Assembly (NCBI RefSeq): GCF_021155765.1
Contig: NC_060106.1
Coordinates: 16,022,031 to 16,086,030, forward strand
Source: Diprion similis
Lineage: Eukaryota; Arthropoda; Insecta; Hymenoptera; Diprionidae
Direction of reading: 5' to 3'
DNA length: 64,000 nucleotides
Shown here: positions 39,210 through 51,099 of the stretch, piece by piece
Layout of the letters: each line of letters opens with the position of its first letter
Numbering within the stretch: position 1 is the stretch's first letter
The notes under the pieces: model-generated
The model's input: only the letters and a program-made list of their open reading frames with translations
Database searches by the model: none
What the model was told of the DNA's origin: nothing
Position numbers and translations under genes: made by a program

Positions 39210-41128
39210 TTATCTACATAGTGTCGCATCCAATTGTGGAAGCCAAGGCAATAAGAGTTTCATTTTCCGTCTATAATTCGGATCTTTCGCTATGGGATTC
39301 CTCTCCAAGTACACTGTTTGGAGTTTTTTATTAGCTGTCAAATTTTCCACAGTAGCCCAGTCCTCGACGTGATTATCATTCATCTGAAAAATGTCAAGTT
39401 AGGATAAAAACTACGGGAAAGAAAAATGCTGGGTAAATAATACAACGTTTCTGCCTTTTTGATATTTCATCAAAGTAAAAATAAGTGGTAAGGATTTTTT
39501 TAAAATATCAAACTTACCCAAAAATCTTCGAGGTTACTCAAGTGGTCAATGTTTTGAATTTTTTTTATTCTGTTATTAGCAACATCGAGTGTTGTTATAT
39601 CTGAGCAATTGTCCAACCCTTCGATACATGTTAATCCATTCTCTGACAAGTAGAGCTGCTCCAGTTTAGTTAAAGTTTGCAAATTTTCAATTTTCGTAAG
39701 ACGGTTGTCTTGCAGACTGATTACTCTGAGATTTGTCAAATTTTCGAGATTTTGTATTTTGGTAATTTTGTTCTTACCAAAAAATAAATTCGACAGGTTG
39801 TTCAACCCGTCTAGATTTTTAATTTCTCTTATTTTGTTATCACCCAGTTCAAGGACGGTAAGATTTTTCAGATGAGATAAATTCTCAATTTCGGATAATC
39901 TATTCGATGAAAGGAACAGCTTATCTAATTTGGTCAAATTATCCAGACCCTCCAATTTCTTGATACGATTGAACGAAAGATCCAGGACTCTGAAAATAAT
40001 GTCAAGATTATTCTAACAATACTAACACTAAACAATGCTGATTCTTGTTATTAATACAAAGTAAAATACTCACTCGAGATTAACAAGCGCATCTAAATTC
40101 TCTATAACAGTAATTTGATTATCGCGCAATTCCAGTTCAACTAATGTAGTTAAAGTCTGTAAGTTTTCAATTTTTTTTATCAAGTTCCATGTGAAACATA
40201 AACGTTTTATTTTAGTCAGTGGTTCCAAGTTCTCCAATTTTGTCAAACGAGAATGATTCAGATCCACTTCCTGAAAAGAATTAAAACCATGTAAAACTAG
40301 TTATTTGCTCATCTATACAACTAATACATACAGGATGCGATAAGAATTACATACCTGGTCTTAAAAACAACCGACAAATCTACTCAAATTTCAATGAAGA
40401 ATTTTGTCAAGAAACTTTTCCATTTTGTGACGTGTAATTCTGTGATTTAATACAATTAATGCAATTATCAAATCAAGCTAGTATAGCTTAATACAAAAAT
40501 TTGAACTGAGAGAAATCATTCTTCAGTCAGGATTGAATTCTAAAAATTACTGCGACAAATCAACATTTCGAATTCCATACGCAATCATTGGGTGGTGAGT
40601 GTGAAATATGAGTCTTAATTGGCTAAGCTGCTGATGGTTACGAGCTTTTGTTCCATTCGTAACCTCAAAAACGAATGTTCAAAGAAACAGAGTCGGCATT
40701 GTGTTAATTACATGTAATAACGAGACGAGGGTGGTGAGACGAAGCTGGCAATTTCCGTAATTGCATATGATGCCCTAATTTTCCAATTGACTTTAAACGA
40801 TTCGCAATGTCAAACCTATTTTCAGCCAATAAACATCGGGGCGCCAACGGCGGATGGGCAGCGTTGTCGGCGTTGCCGGAGTAATTTAAAAGTAACCTAA
40901 CTAACCTCGGTATCCGGATCGATAATCAATATTTCCCCCGGTTTTCCATCCTCGATTTCTGTCACCTCTTTTTCGGAATCCTCCTCAACGGACGCCTCCC
41001 CATGTTCCTCGTCTATGTAACAAACGTAACCGTAACCATAACATAACCTTAATTAAGTAAGTTATGAAAATATAGTTACTTCTATCGTATGATATACCAA
41101 TTCGTTGATATTTACCGTTGTTAGCCAT
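39210..41128 (-). CDS. PPP1R7: Protein phosphatase 1 regulatory subunit 7 (sds22), leucine-rich repeat protein
   Basis: The coding exons are complement(39,210-39,383; 39,518-39,989; 40,074-40,270; 40,906-41,012; 41,116-41,128), 963 nt, 320 aa, close to the fly (about 326) and human (360) proteins. All introns are GT-AG and the phases fit. The protein starts MANNDEEHGEASVEED, an acidic N-terminus. It then has a continuous series of about 11 SDS22-type 22-residue repeats (pattern LxNLxxLxxLxLxxNxIxxIEN) from about residue 40. The last exon carries the repeat cap NPIAKDPNYRRKMK and ends in LPQLDATLCR, as sds22 does. It binds the PP1 catalytic subunit through the concave repeat face and acts in nucleus and cytoplasm in mitosis and PP1 assembly. 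The first coding exon is only 13 nt, split after MANN, which a gene finder could miss. Confidence 0.93.
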
Positions 41129-42433
41129 CGTCCGCTGTTTATGATCGCGATATCGACAATCAACCGACACTTGCAATTCAATTGTTTGTAAAAAATTATT
41201 CCAAAATTAGACACAACTTAAACATTGATTAAACTCAGACGCCGGATGAATCAACTACCCACGCACCCAAGAGGCAAGAAATGAGTAGTGACAGTTAATC
41301 ACGCTCGCCTGCGTCACACTCGATATACGTATATCGAATTATCCTCAATTCCGATTCTCGGTAATCGATATACGTGATCTAAAGCCAACGTCTCGCGTGA
41401 CACACTCACCGCCTTAATTTGAATGATTCACTCCCATCCCGGTTACTCCGAACTTTTATAAAAAGGTCTGCAGAATACGTTAAAATTTATTTTACGCAAT
41501 TTCGAATTGATAAAACCCCCCATTGACTTTACACGGTATCACCATACAATTGAGTCGGAATTATTGAGCTGTAAAAAAATACTCGAAATCCGTCAACACT
41601 CTGCCGTTGACGGAATATATAGGTATCTTCAGTCAACGACTTTGCACTGATGATTGAGTTTTGTCAGTTATATAAATTTTCGAAATCGCGCGGTCTTCTA
41701 CCATATTTTGCAGTGTTGAATTCTTACGTTATCGCTATTTGGATCACTGTCGATTTGAACACGTTGCATAATATTACAGGATAACTACAGGAATTATAAG
41801 TTGAGGATTACACGCAATCGGATAAAGAACTTTGGAATATCGATTAAAGTTTTTTTTTTTAAAGAAATAAACTTTTGAAATAAACTTATATATTACGTAT
41901 TGTGAGAATAAAAAATTGTGTCGTTACTTTTATTCCATAACTCGTTTATCTTTTCCGAATGAAACCTATGAGTCATTACAATCTCGTGATGAGATAATAA
42001 TTTGTGCAGCAAATATTTCACAGTTGATTTTCCAATTGTAACTGCGGAAAATTTGCAGATATTAATTTTTGATACTTTTGCTAACTTATTCTTAGTTGCA
42101 AGGAATGAGGATTCACACAATCTCTCATAAGAAGTTATCTCCTCTTTGGTGAATATAGTGGCTCCTTGTCTACCATGTCATCCAACTTAATCTAAAATTC
42201 TTATTGAACTATCAAATCCAAACATAAATACTCGACATAATTTAATAACAGTATGATCCTATACTTGTGTGAACACATAAATAAACGGACATCGAAAAAA
42301 GGACACACAGCTGAATTGAAAGTCTGAATTGAGCGCACAGAATCATTTTAGGTTGTAATGTGTTTGCCAACTCATTACAGACTCCGCTTTGACAGCAAAC
42401 TTATCCTTTTCGAATGATAAAATTCGTTGACAC
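41129..42433. promoter_or_regulatory. Upstream region of PPP1R7 and 3' region of SFT2D3
   Basis: No coding frame is supported. The PPP1R7-proximal part contains a perfect 16-base palindrome CGATATACGTATATCG (41,321-41,336) and ATCGATA at 41,364-41,370, which resembles the DRE/DREF core TATCGATA found in insect housekeeping promoters. Both are about 190-240 bases upstream of the start codon. The rest is AT-rich; the part next to 42,434 is presumably SFT2D3 3' untranslated sequence. Confidence 0.4.
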
Positions 42434-43402
42434 TCATACAGGCAGAGTTGAGCTAACAGAAGATTTGAACATCCTTGTGAAAAACATGAGTCCTGTTGTA
42501 CCGCCTGGAATATGGCTAACCAAAAAAGACAGCATGGCTATCAGCTGCATTACCGCGCACAGAACTGTGAACGGTGTCGACTGTAAATGTAACGCACAAT
42601 AAAGGGTACCGATCAACGTTGTAAAGTATGAAATAGTGAAGCACCTTCTTTCTGCGGTGAATAGCGATCGCAGATAATTCATTGGACCCCATAAGAAGCA
42701 GAAGCTGAAAGAACACAAGAAATGAGACGATTGTCATATTTGAGTTTGCAAAGCAATGCTATGCTCGTTTGAAAACTGGGAAATTGAATAATAAATCAAG
42801 GTAAGAGACGAACATAGCATTGCGCCAGGCTTCAAATGACAACAAAATACCTCATCAAAAAGAATAGGCTCCCCAGAGAGTAGAGAAGTGCAAATTTTCT
42901 TGCTTTCAGCAGCAAGACAGGAATGTAGATTGCCGACAAACAGAAGCATAGGACTCCCATGAAGAAGCATACAGCAAAGGCAGTCAGTCGTTGCAGTCTT
43001 GACTAAAATAAAGAATTGGTGAATCAGTCCGGAGAAAGGCTTCAAGCCGCAATACAATGCATCTGATTGATAAAGGAATGATAGAAGATAGACGATACAC
43101 TGCTCGGCCATATGAATAACTGTTTTCAGTGCTATTTTTCATATAACTGCATCGAACCTTGGGTTCAAAATATGACATTTCTAGGTTATGGCGAGAAGGA
43201 TTATACCGACCATGCTGGGACAGCAGTCCTTCTTAGTCTCTTTGAACCATCCAGCCTCCTCTTGCGGCTCCTCTTCCCCTCTTCCTAGCCATTTTCCCAA
43301 AGACGATTTCGGTATCGATACCGAGGGTATACCAATTTTGAATTGCTTTTCATTTTTACTGCTGAGAAGATATTCGTTCAACTCTTTGTTTAGGTCGGCC
43401 AT
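42434..43402 (-). CDS. SFT2D3: Vesicle transport protein SFT2C-like (SFT2 domain-containing protein 3)
   Basis: The coding exons are complement(42,434-42,704; 42,851-43,002; 43,211-43,402), 615 nt, 204 aa. The N-terminus MADLNKELNEYLLSS and the C-terminal LPV match vertebrate SFT2D3, and the length (about 215 in human) fits it better than SFT2D1/2 (about 160). Four hydrophobic segments are visible: after SRLQRLTAF, in the RKFALLYSLGSLFFLMS region, around FTTLIGTLYCAL, and around VLCAVMQLIAMLSFLVS. The family signatures RKFALLYSLGSL, LWGPMNYL and IPGGTTGL are all present. SFT2 proteins are Golgi/endosome membrane proteins involved in fusion of endosome-derived vesicles with the Golgi. The exon 1 donor is GTCGGT, weaker than the rest, but the phase and homology across the junction (CCPSM/SRLQRL) support it. 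Divergent from SENP8. Confidence 0.9.
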
Positions 43403-44101
43403 CGTGATACGTGGCCATGTTGAGAGCCGTGTAAAAAAATTGTCGATAAAGAAGCTCGCCTCGGTGGTAACCCTTAGATTAGACCTAAGAGTTCTCTGTA
43501 ACATAGTATGTAACCACTAATATTGCTATTTACATGCTATTTACCATGATTTACTCACTACATCAAACTCTTACAATCGGTAAACGATATTCGTGCTTTC
43601 CTGTAATGAGGGTCGCCACTCCGTAGTCATGCGTAAGGTCGAGTAAACGAATCTATTACCTATGAGTTGTCTGTGGCAGCTGTGGTCAACAAATGTCAAG
43701 GTCAACATGAAAGTACGACACTAAAGTGCATTGTACTCCCATTGACTTTCCTTCAATGAATGCGTAAATACATCAGACAGGCTAATTAAGGCCATCTTAC
43801 AATTGTTCGCGATGAGTATTTGTTGAACTGCAGGTTGAAGTGGGCTCCCCATTATTTTTGGTATTTATTAAATTATGAATGACAATTGTGCAATGCGGTG
43901 TTACAATTTTGATTTTATATTTAAACACCTTACAAGTATACTGATATAAGCCTTCATTCATGCTTCTAGCTTGTTGTTTCTTATTAACCATGAACTCTGC
44001 ATCACTGATTTATAGGTTAAACATTCCCACGAAACGTAAGACGTATGGGTTGGTAGTCCGGTGGTGAGTTGCGATCTGATAATTTGCTGTCAATATTGAA
44101 A
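43403..44101. promoter_or_regulatory. Short divergent spacer between SFT2D3 and SENP8, putative bidirectional promoter
   Basis: Only 699 bases separate the two start codons on opposite strands, and both 5' untranslated regions must lie within it. I see no TATA box in a convincing position. The open frames here are short and compositionally non-coding. Confidence 0.45.
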
Positions 44102-44764
44102 ATGTCTAAGAAAACTGACAAGAGTAACAGCACTGTCTTGAGCTATCGAGACAGCTTGCTAAGAAAGGCTGACGTGCAGCTTCTGCAAGGGCCACACTGG
44201 ATTAATGATGCAGTTATTGGATTTTACTTTGAGTACCTGGGGGAGAAAATGCATGAGCAGTCCGAAGGTTTATTATTCGTAAGCCCAGAATTAACTCAAC
44301 TGCTGAAACTCACGGATACTTCTGATTATGGTATGCTCTTAGAACCCATAAGAGCAAAGTCAAAATCGTTCATATTCTTTCCATTGAATAACTGCGATGA
44401 TAAGGAAAGTCCTGGTGGCACCCATTGGAGTCTTCTTGTGTATTCTAAGATAGAAAAGATATGCTTTCACTTTGACTCATCTAAAGGTATGAACAGTCAA
44501 GTTGCAAGAAATTTTGCAACAAGTGTTATAGACTACTTTGGAATAAAGGGAATAGGATCGTACCTTGAAGTCGATACACCACAGCAAAGTAATGGTTACG
44601 ACTGTGGATTATACGTTTTATGCACTGCAGAGCTAGTTGCCATCCACGCAGCATTAAAGTCGCAAGTGAAAGGCTGTAATTTTGTAGACCTTGAAGGATT
44701 GGTCAATGGAAAGCGAAAACACTTGATAGAACTAATTAATTCTTTGAAAAATAACGAATCATAA
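44102..44764 (+). CDS. SENP8: Sentrin-specific protease 8 (NEDD8-specific protease NEDP1/DEN1)
   Basis: An uninterrupted 220-codon frame encodes a C48 (Ulp1-type) cysteine protease, slightly longer than human SENP8 (212). The start ATG follows no other in-frame ATG. The N-terminal MSKKTDKSNSTVLSYRDSLL leads to RKADVQLLQGPHWINDAVIGFYFEYL, the substrate-tail-binding part of the family. Catalytic residues are in place: H108 (GTHWSLL), D125 (FHFDSSKG), Q162 of the oxyanion hole and C168 (NGYDCGLYVL), with the same six-residue spacing between Q and C as in human DEN1. The enzyme processes the NEDD8 precursor and removes NEDD8 from substrates. A single coding exon is also usual for vertebrate SENP8, so lack of introns is not unusual here. 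AATAAA at 44,798-44,803. Confidence 0.93.
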   Translation: MSKKTDKSNSTVLSYRDSLLRKADVQLLQGPHWINDAVIGFYFEYLGEKMHEQSEGLLFVSPELTQLLKLTDTSDYGMLLEPIRAKSKSFIFFPLNNCDDKESPGGTHWSLLVYSKIEKICFHFDSSKGMNSQVARNFATSVIDYFGIKGIGSYLEVDTPQQSNGYDCGLYVLCTAELVAIHAALKSQVKGCNFVDLEGLVNGKRKHLIELINSLKNNES

Positions 44765-45105
44765 GTCGATGGATAACTGCGATAGTAATAGGGTATGAAT
44801 AAAAATTGATTTATTCGGTACATAAATATACATGTATAAATATTATTTTAGCTTTGTTGAATACTTGGAATATTACAGTAGACATTAGTATCCTCAGACT
44901 GGAAAACCTTTTGTTTAGGCCTGTTGCTAATTAATATAGGTAGATTTCATACTTTGTTTCAAGAATCGAGGTATTCAATGGCAATGTACTTTGTTACGTC
45001 TTTAGAATACATTCTTTGAGTAAGTTTATTCCCGTTTTGTAATATTTTTGGAAGAAAGGAAAATTTGAAATAAAAAATGTATCACTATTCATGCCGCTTT
45101 TACGA
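44765..45105. terminator. Shared 3' region of convergent SENP8 and FAAH2
   Basis: SENP8 has AATAAA at 44,798-44,803 (+). On the minus strand AATAAA occurs at 45,030-45,025, 76 bases after the FAAH2 stop, and again at 44,815-44,810. If the distal one is used the two transcripts would overlap at their 3' ends. Confidence 0.5.
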
Positions 45106-47859
45106 TCATGTGTACAACGCAATATCTGTTGGAACTTCGATTCTCGCACCGTTTTCGGTAAGCGGTGGTGGAACCCACCCACCAAATGCTCGTCCAATTT
45201 CCTCCGCGACAGCAAGGGTTAAATGATCTTGGTACAAACCGCCGATCACCTAAAACACACAACATAGATAATACGATAGTAATCTTCAATGGTAGTGTAA
45301 CCTACAGCATTGAAAATTCAATTGTTATTTATAATTAATCTCAAAATATTCAGTGATTGTAATGGGACACATTACCTGTATACCAATAGGAAGACCGTTT
45401 TGATTAAGACCCAATGGGCAAGCAGTTGAAGGCACACCCAAGACGTTAAAAATTGCAGTATAAGAAAAATTAAATGGCTTCAACAGTGGCTCATGATGCA
45501 TCGGCGCTGCGGTGGGATGTGTGGGATAAAAAAATACGCCGCCGTCGTCTAGCATGTCCTGCAAAAAAGCGATATTGAGGTTTTAATTATTACGTGATTA
45601 ATGAAGAGAAAGCTCGGAAACCAGATGAAGTTTTCAAATGATTGACTCTCTTAACGTCCTATACCTTAAACTCTAGATAAAGATCTCTACTTTGCTGAAT
45701 GAGTTTCGTATGTTTTTCGCTTCCGAATTTAATTCCGAAACTTTCAACTAGTACAGTGATCAATGCGATGAATGTGTGAGGACCCATAAAGGTGAACCAT
45801 TGAGCCAACTTCCACCATATATTTAGCTCTCCTGTCCGGTTGGACAATTCATATGCAAATCCTCTTTCATCCTTTGTACTCATGTTTGCTAACCAAAGGT
45901 CAGTGCTCCTTTTCAATTTCTTTATATCGACTTTTTTTGCCTTCACCTTGTGAACTCTTGCGAAGTAATCAATGACGCGATACATTGCCTCTTTTATTTC
46001 AGGCTCAACTGAGCTCACTAAGAGTTGCCCGCCATCATCTTCCATATAATAAATCTAAAAACGATAGACTTAGATTATCAAATGCTTTAGATTCGATAAC
46101 AGTTCATTGAACGTATTTGTTAATTCCATACTTTTGGAGAGGATATAGCAGCAACTGGACAAACTTTTTGCAATGAAATAGGTAATTCATTTTTTCTAAG
46201 ATATAAACTTGTTCAATGAAGACGCACTCCTCAAATAGAAATAGCATGTTCTTACCTTTAATTTGGAAAGATCCACTTTACTATCTAGATTAAGCATACT
46301 AGCATTCTTTCCAGCTAATACCCTGAGCATGGGAATCAAGTCAAATGGATTTCTGCACATCGGACCAAGGCTGAGAAGAACATCCTGTTCTTCGTGATGA
46401 GGACTCGGATATTGACCGTCATTTGAAACAACCCCTGTGTAAAAACTCGTGATATTAAACATTAATTATATTCCACATTGTATTTCTCTGTTATCACGGA
46501 TGACATTTCGATTACTGACCCCTTGATGTCTTGTGTCCGAAAATACCATTGAAAAAGCAAGGCATACGGATCGATCCTCCAATATCTGAACCAATTCCAA
46601 ATGGTGAGCCTGCTGCTGCTATCAAAGCACCTTCACCGCCAGATGAACCTCCAACAATGTGCCTGAAATTTTCATTTGAACATTTAAAGTAGTCATTCCA
46701 CTTCTGTAGTGCAATGAGTTAAACTTCAATTGGAAGATATTATTTTGTCTTATTGAAGTTCAAATACACACGTTTAACATAAAAATAATGTTTATAATTA
46801 TTCTATGATGTGACTGACCTCGTGTTGTAGGGGTTCCTACTTGTTCCATATATGCAATTGCTACTCTCCCACCACATCGCCAACTCAGAAACGTTAGTTT
46901 TAGCAATCGGTATAGCACCAGCAGCCCTCATTAATTTGACAGTCTCCGCATCTCTATCAGAAGCTGTATTTTTACGAGCAACTAATCCAGCCGTTTGCTT
47001 CATTCCCGCAACAGCGATACAGTCCTAAAAAATAATATAACGAATAAAATTTTTTCACAAGCTGGTACTGCTGATGAAATCTTCGGTTGTGGATTCTAAT
47101 ATTTCTAAAGAACTGTTTGTTCTGAGAAATAAAATTCATCCTTAATAGATTCGTTCGTCATGTGTTATAATTAATTTGAATTATACACTTTTGAGTTAGT
47201 TATATGTGTAAGGAAGATGCACAGTGACTAACATATCTATGTGAATAATCCGGATTGATGAAGGCTTAATGTCTTGTAATCGCACAATTGAATTGTTACG
47301 AATAAGTTAATAACTCTTCGGTGATTGTACCTAGATTGTAAATTTCAAAAGCACCTTTGTCGTAAATGGTACTCCAAGAAACGGTTTCTCCGTTGTTAAA
47401 ACCTTGATAGATGGTGCGTTTGACAATCTCAGCATTTTGTCGCATTTTCGAGCTTCCTCTAGTGCCTCTTCAAAACGATCTTCGACGACGCAATTTAAAA
47501 TTGGTTGAATTTCTTTAATTCTATCTATGTAGGCTTGAACTACTTCTTCTGAAGTGATCTGTAATGAAATTAAAAAAATTGTTTCAATCATCCAAGCTTC
47601 AACCGTGCAACAGAAAAGTTACATTGATCATTTGTTGAAATACCCTTACCTCTTTCTGGCGAATCTGAGCAGCTAAAGTCGAGGCGCTGTACAATAGGAT
47701 ACGGTTCTTTATCGGAGGTTGACATTCCTTGGGATGACAGAAATACGCAATCAAGCTAAACACTCCCCTCGCTATCAACTCGATAAGTCGGTGGAAAAGG
47801 TTGACAACTTGAACTATTCGCTTCATTTTTGGCTTTTCCTTTCTGTTTTTGCTTGACAT
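45106..47859 (-). CDS. FAAH2: Fatty-acid amide hydrolase 2-like, amidase-signature serine hydrolase
   Basis: Eight coding exons are complement(45,106-45,249; 45,376-45,558; 45,665-46,054; 46,256-46,434; 46,520-46,662; 46,819-47,024; 47,355-47,558; 47,650-47,859), 1,659 nt, 552 aa (human FAAH2 532). All introns are GT-AG and in phase. An N-terminal hydrophobic segment (about residues 25-42, ending GVFSLIAYF) is a likely membrane anchor. The amidase catalytic triad is intact: K138 (VPFTTK), S213 in GGSSGGEG and nucleophile S237 in GSDIGGSIR. The Lys-to-Ser and Ser-to-Ser spacings (75 and 24) equal those of FAAH. The C-terminal part (GVPSTACPLGLNQNGLPIGIQ, then VIGGLYQDHLTLAVAEEIG) is typical of FAAH2. 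Such enzymes hydrolyse fatty-acid amides such as oleamide or N-acylethanolamines; substrate preference here is inference. Start: first ATG of the frame; an ATG 11 codons later is also possible. Confidence 0.92.
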
Positions 47860-48636
47860 CTGTGTCCTCAGAACAGAATAAGCAGAGAAAAAAAATTAAG
47901 AAACCAATCAATTGGTAAACTGATACAATAAAAAACTGCCAAGATAAAGAAAGTCACATGCGCTCACTAATAATAATGACTTCGATTTTAAGGTTAGGAA
48001 TTTTGATTAATTTTCTCATAAGCCGACGAAGCCGAATACCGGGTAAGTTGCACGTCAACGTGTCTCAAAACATCACCTTAAATTTTGGCATTTATTGCTC
48101 CCTGTCTAGACTACGGAGACGGTATGGTTAATTCAAATAACGAAACAAATGACATCAACGTTCCATTGACATGCATCGTGAATTCGTGACTCGAGTATGC
48201 ATGTATGTACACGTACGGTGTGCAAGCAAACTGATCCAAACGCGAAGTTCCCGACCGGTGAAGGCTATTCGGTTTTTTTATATTTCCATGCAAGTATACA
48301 TCAAGCAATTTATGATTAGATGTAAACTAAAACACTGATATTTGGTTCATATGATGAGCTAAATGCCGACAATGATTTCCTATGATTCGGTGGATAAAAA
48401 AATACAATAAAGGTGCAGAAAAACATTCGTCTGCTGTATGAATGAATGAATGACGTCACGACTATCTGCAGTTCCTTTTATTGATACTAGACAGCGTGCT
48501 TTTCTAATTTAAGTGATGACGTAGCATCATGACTCAAGGTCAAACGTATTTGAAATTGATGGGGAAAATTACACATTTCTAGTACGCTTATGAAGCATTG
48601 AGGGAATGTTTTTTTGTTAACAATAATCTATCGATT

Positions 48637-48859
48637 TTAACCCTCCGTGTGTTCACTGGGTCTTTTAAAGAACAGTCGGGTTTCCAAAGTTTTCTAGGGT
48701 TAAAAAAAAAAAACTGAATCTCTTCGCGAAGAGTCTACTATGTAGTCCCGAAGTTGCCAAAGTAAAAGGTTTAAACCTGTTGTTAATAAAAATTAAATTT
48801 GAATTTGAAATTTCGACCGTGTCTTTGAAGACCCAATGTAAAGACGTAGAATGTGTTAA
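48637..48859. mobile_element. MITE-like element with TTAA flanks, piggyBac-type
   Basis: TTAA at 48,637-48,640 and again at 48,856-48,859 bound about 215 bases with imperfect inverted ends. The left end runs CCCTCCGTGTG then CACTGGGTCTTTTAAAG. The right end, read inverted, is CACATTCTACG then CATTGGGTCTTCAAAG. The subterminal TGGGTCTT words are exact inverted copies. TTAA target duplication and CCCT-type ends are features of piggyBac-like elements. There is no transposase frame. The middle contains the perfect palindrome CTCTTCGCGAAGAG (48,720-48,733). Confidence 0.55.
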
Positions 48860-51004
48860 AATAGCCTGAGTAGGTTTTCGAATCTAGTCATTTGAATTTG
48901 CCATTTAAGCCATTGGCACACACGTTCCTCAGAAAGTTGAGTCAGGTATTAATAAATAAAGAACAAACAGTCGTTCTGTGTGCAAACATTCGTCGCTGCC
49001 GCATCAACGAAAGAAATTGTTTATCTGACACGGTTATTACAAGCGTTCAAATTGTAAAAATATACAATTAGAATCACCCGGGTAATTGTATTCAAATACA
49101 CGTCTAGGTAATGTTTTCTTTCAATCCGTATGAGGATTAATTTGACTTAATAAAGAGCATGCTCTGTTTCGGTAATTAGGTTTCCGTCGCAGGTCGGAAG
49201 CAGGCAACAGGTAAGCCGGATGAAGTGTAAAAAATTCTCAACGCATATCCTCTGCTGAGGCAGGTCAAGCGTCACGTGTAGACTGCAGCTCGGCAAATCA
49301 CTTGTATTACAATTTTGTCGTCCGTTATCTGAAACTTTCAGGGGCTGATCCCATGCTGCTATAAAACGTTGGAAATCGTTGAACTTGAGGAATTTTATCA
49401 ATGCCATGATATCGTTGCCGCGGTCGCTCCATATAAGGCGTTATTATGCAGTATGAAAAATTATACAAGCCGGATGATAGTGTGATGGCAGATACTTACG
49501 CGGTGTAAAACTCGTACGAAACGTAAGCTTATAATCGTGAATTTATAAGTAGCTATTGTAAACGAGATAAATGTACTAAAACACTATTCTGAATACTACA
49601 TACATGACTTAATTTTATAAAACTATTGCGGAAAAATCAGCCAGTCGCCGGCCATTACGTTCGACTACGTCTGTCTCCAGTGATCTACTGAAGCATCATC
49701 CAGAGCTACTGACGAAATAACATTGTACAACGAGTGGCACAACATACAGAGTTGAATCAAGTTTTTCATGCGAGCTATGAATCAAAGCGATATGCTCGCG
49801 CCATCTAGCGGAGAAACGGAAGAAGCTGCCGACAATGAGTTTGAATTTCTGACGCACGATGGCGTCGTCGGCGTCTTCTTATTTTCCACACGATGCGCAT
49901 GCATGGGTTTTACGTGTGATCAGACTCGTTCGATAAAACATGTGCTTGCCTCCCGAACAAAATTGGTGATATTTCGAAAAGCACAATAAATCGGGTACAG
50001 GTATCGTTGGCTGGGAATAATGAGTGATATCTTCGTGAGTCAAAAATAATCTCCAACACTTGCGTTGTTAGATCGAATTCGAGTGCTCGGAGCACGCTGG
50101 TATAGAAATGAGCTTTTGGTGTCTCCGCACGGCATATGCGTGCGCATCATCGGTCTATGAGTAGTCTATGCATGCAGCCGACAATAATCGCGCCGTTCCA
50201 CGGATTGCGTCACTGAAACTGTGGCGAGGACGACCTTAATCCTAGGAGACGAAAAAACAACGAAAACTTTACCGATTAATAAACCACTTGCAGTCCGAGT
50301 TTAGATTAATTATATTATACACGCACGTCTGAAAAGGAGGCACGCATCCATGGAATGTAGCTGTGTGAGTAACCATTTATGTCCACGTACCTAGTTCAAA
50401 CTCGATTCAATGTGCAATGCAATATCTACGTGCGCGGCATTGCCAAGCCGCGATGCTTCTGATTAGACTATAAAAGGATACTTCGTTCTCACAATTATGT
50501 TTTCATCAAACTTCTTTGCCGTTGCTCCCGTTACTCACCCTCTGCCCGTACATTTATTCAATTTCTAGTCTTGCGATTAGTCACTTCGATCGATTATTTC
50601 TACATTCTTCGTTATATATCTGGTCTGAACCTTCCTATGAGGAAACATCGGTTTATTTTATGCTAGAAGCAATTTACTCTCAGCTTTTTACCCCCGAATT
50701 TCAATCTGTTTTTTCGCATTTTTCAATCAACTATGTACGGTATATAGTTGTATTTAGTTTTCGTCTAATGCCTTCAACTTCTGGTTTTGAAATGAGAAAG
50801 AAATTAAACGTATGATTTCATTGCAATTTACACTATAATAGAGTTTGGAGTTGAGCGACCTTTGACTTTTAACCTGAGATGAGACCGGAAGTTGAATGCA
50901 ATTGAATAATCACTGAATCCGACGACTTGGTTCGACGTTCACAGTTTCTCATATTCGTGCTATGTTTATTCAATCATTTTAACTTTTAAATTGATTTCAG
51001 AAAA

Positions 51005-51040
51005 ATGTACAGTCCGGTGCCATTAATTACCGATATCTAG
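51005..51040 (+). other. Possible upstream open reading frame in the CYB5R4 leader
   Basis: Immediately after a pyrimidine-containing TTTCAG (ending 51,000), an ATG opens an 11-codon frame closed by TAG, 59 bases before the CYB5R4 start. If this stretch is in the mRNA it could lower translation of the main frame. Whether it is transcribed is not shown. Confidence 0.25.
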
Positions 51041-51099
51041 CATCAGATAATAGAGAATGAAATAAACGCATTAAAAAGTAATAAAAAGAAACGCCGGAA

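Larger units (their letters stand above)
47860..51099. other. Divergent spacer between FAAH2 and CYB5R4
   Basis: No gene is supported. It contains a TTAA-flanked MITE-like element (48,637-48,859), an 86-codon minus-strand frame (49,407-49,147, MALIKFLKFNDFQRF at its start) that I cannot assign, and the presumed promoter and 5' untranslated sequence of CYB5R4. A TTTCAG acceptor-like site ending at 51,000 suggests a spliced leader region just before the CYB5R4 start. Confidence 0.45.

Noticed and set aside
49147-49407. 86-codon minus-strand frame starting MALIKFLKFNDFQRF
   Set aside because: There is no family match, no confident splice site and no in-phase neighbour; kept only as a mention in the spacer between FAAH2 and CYB5R4.
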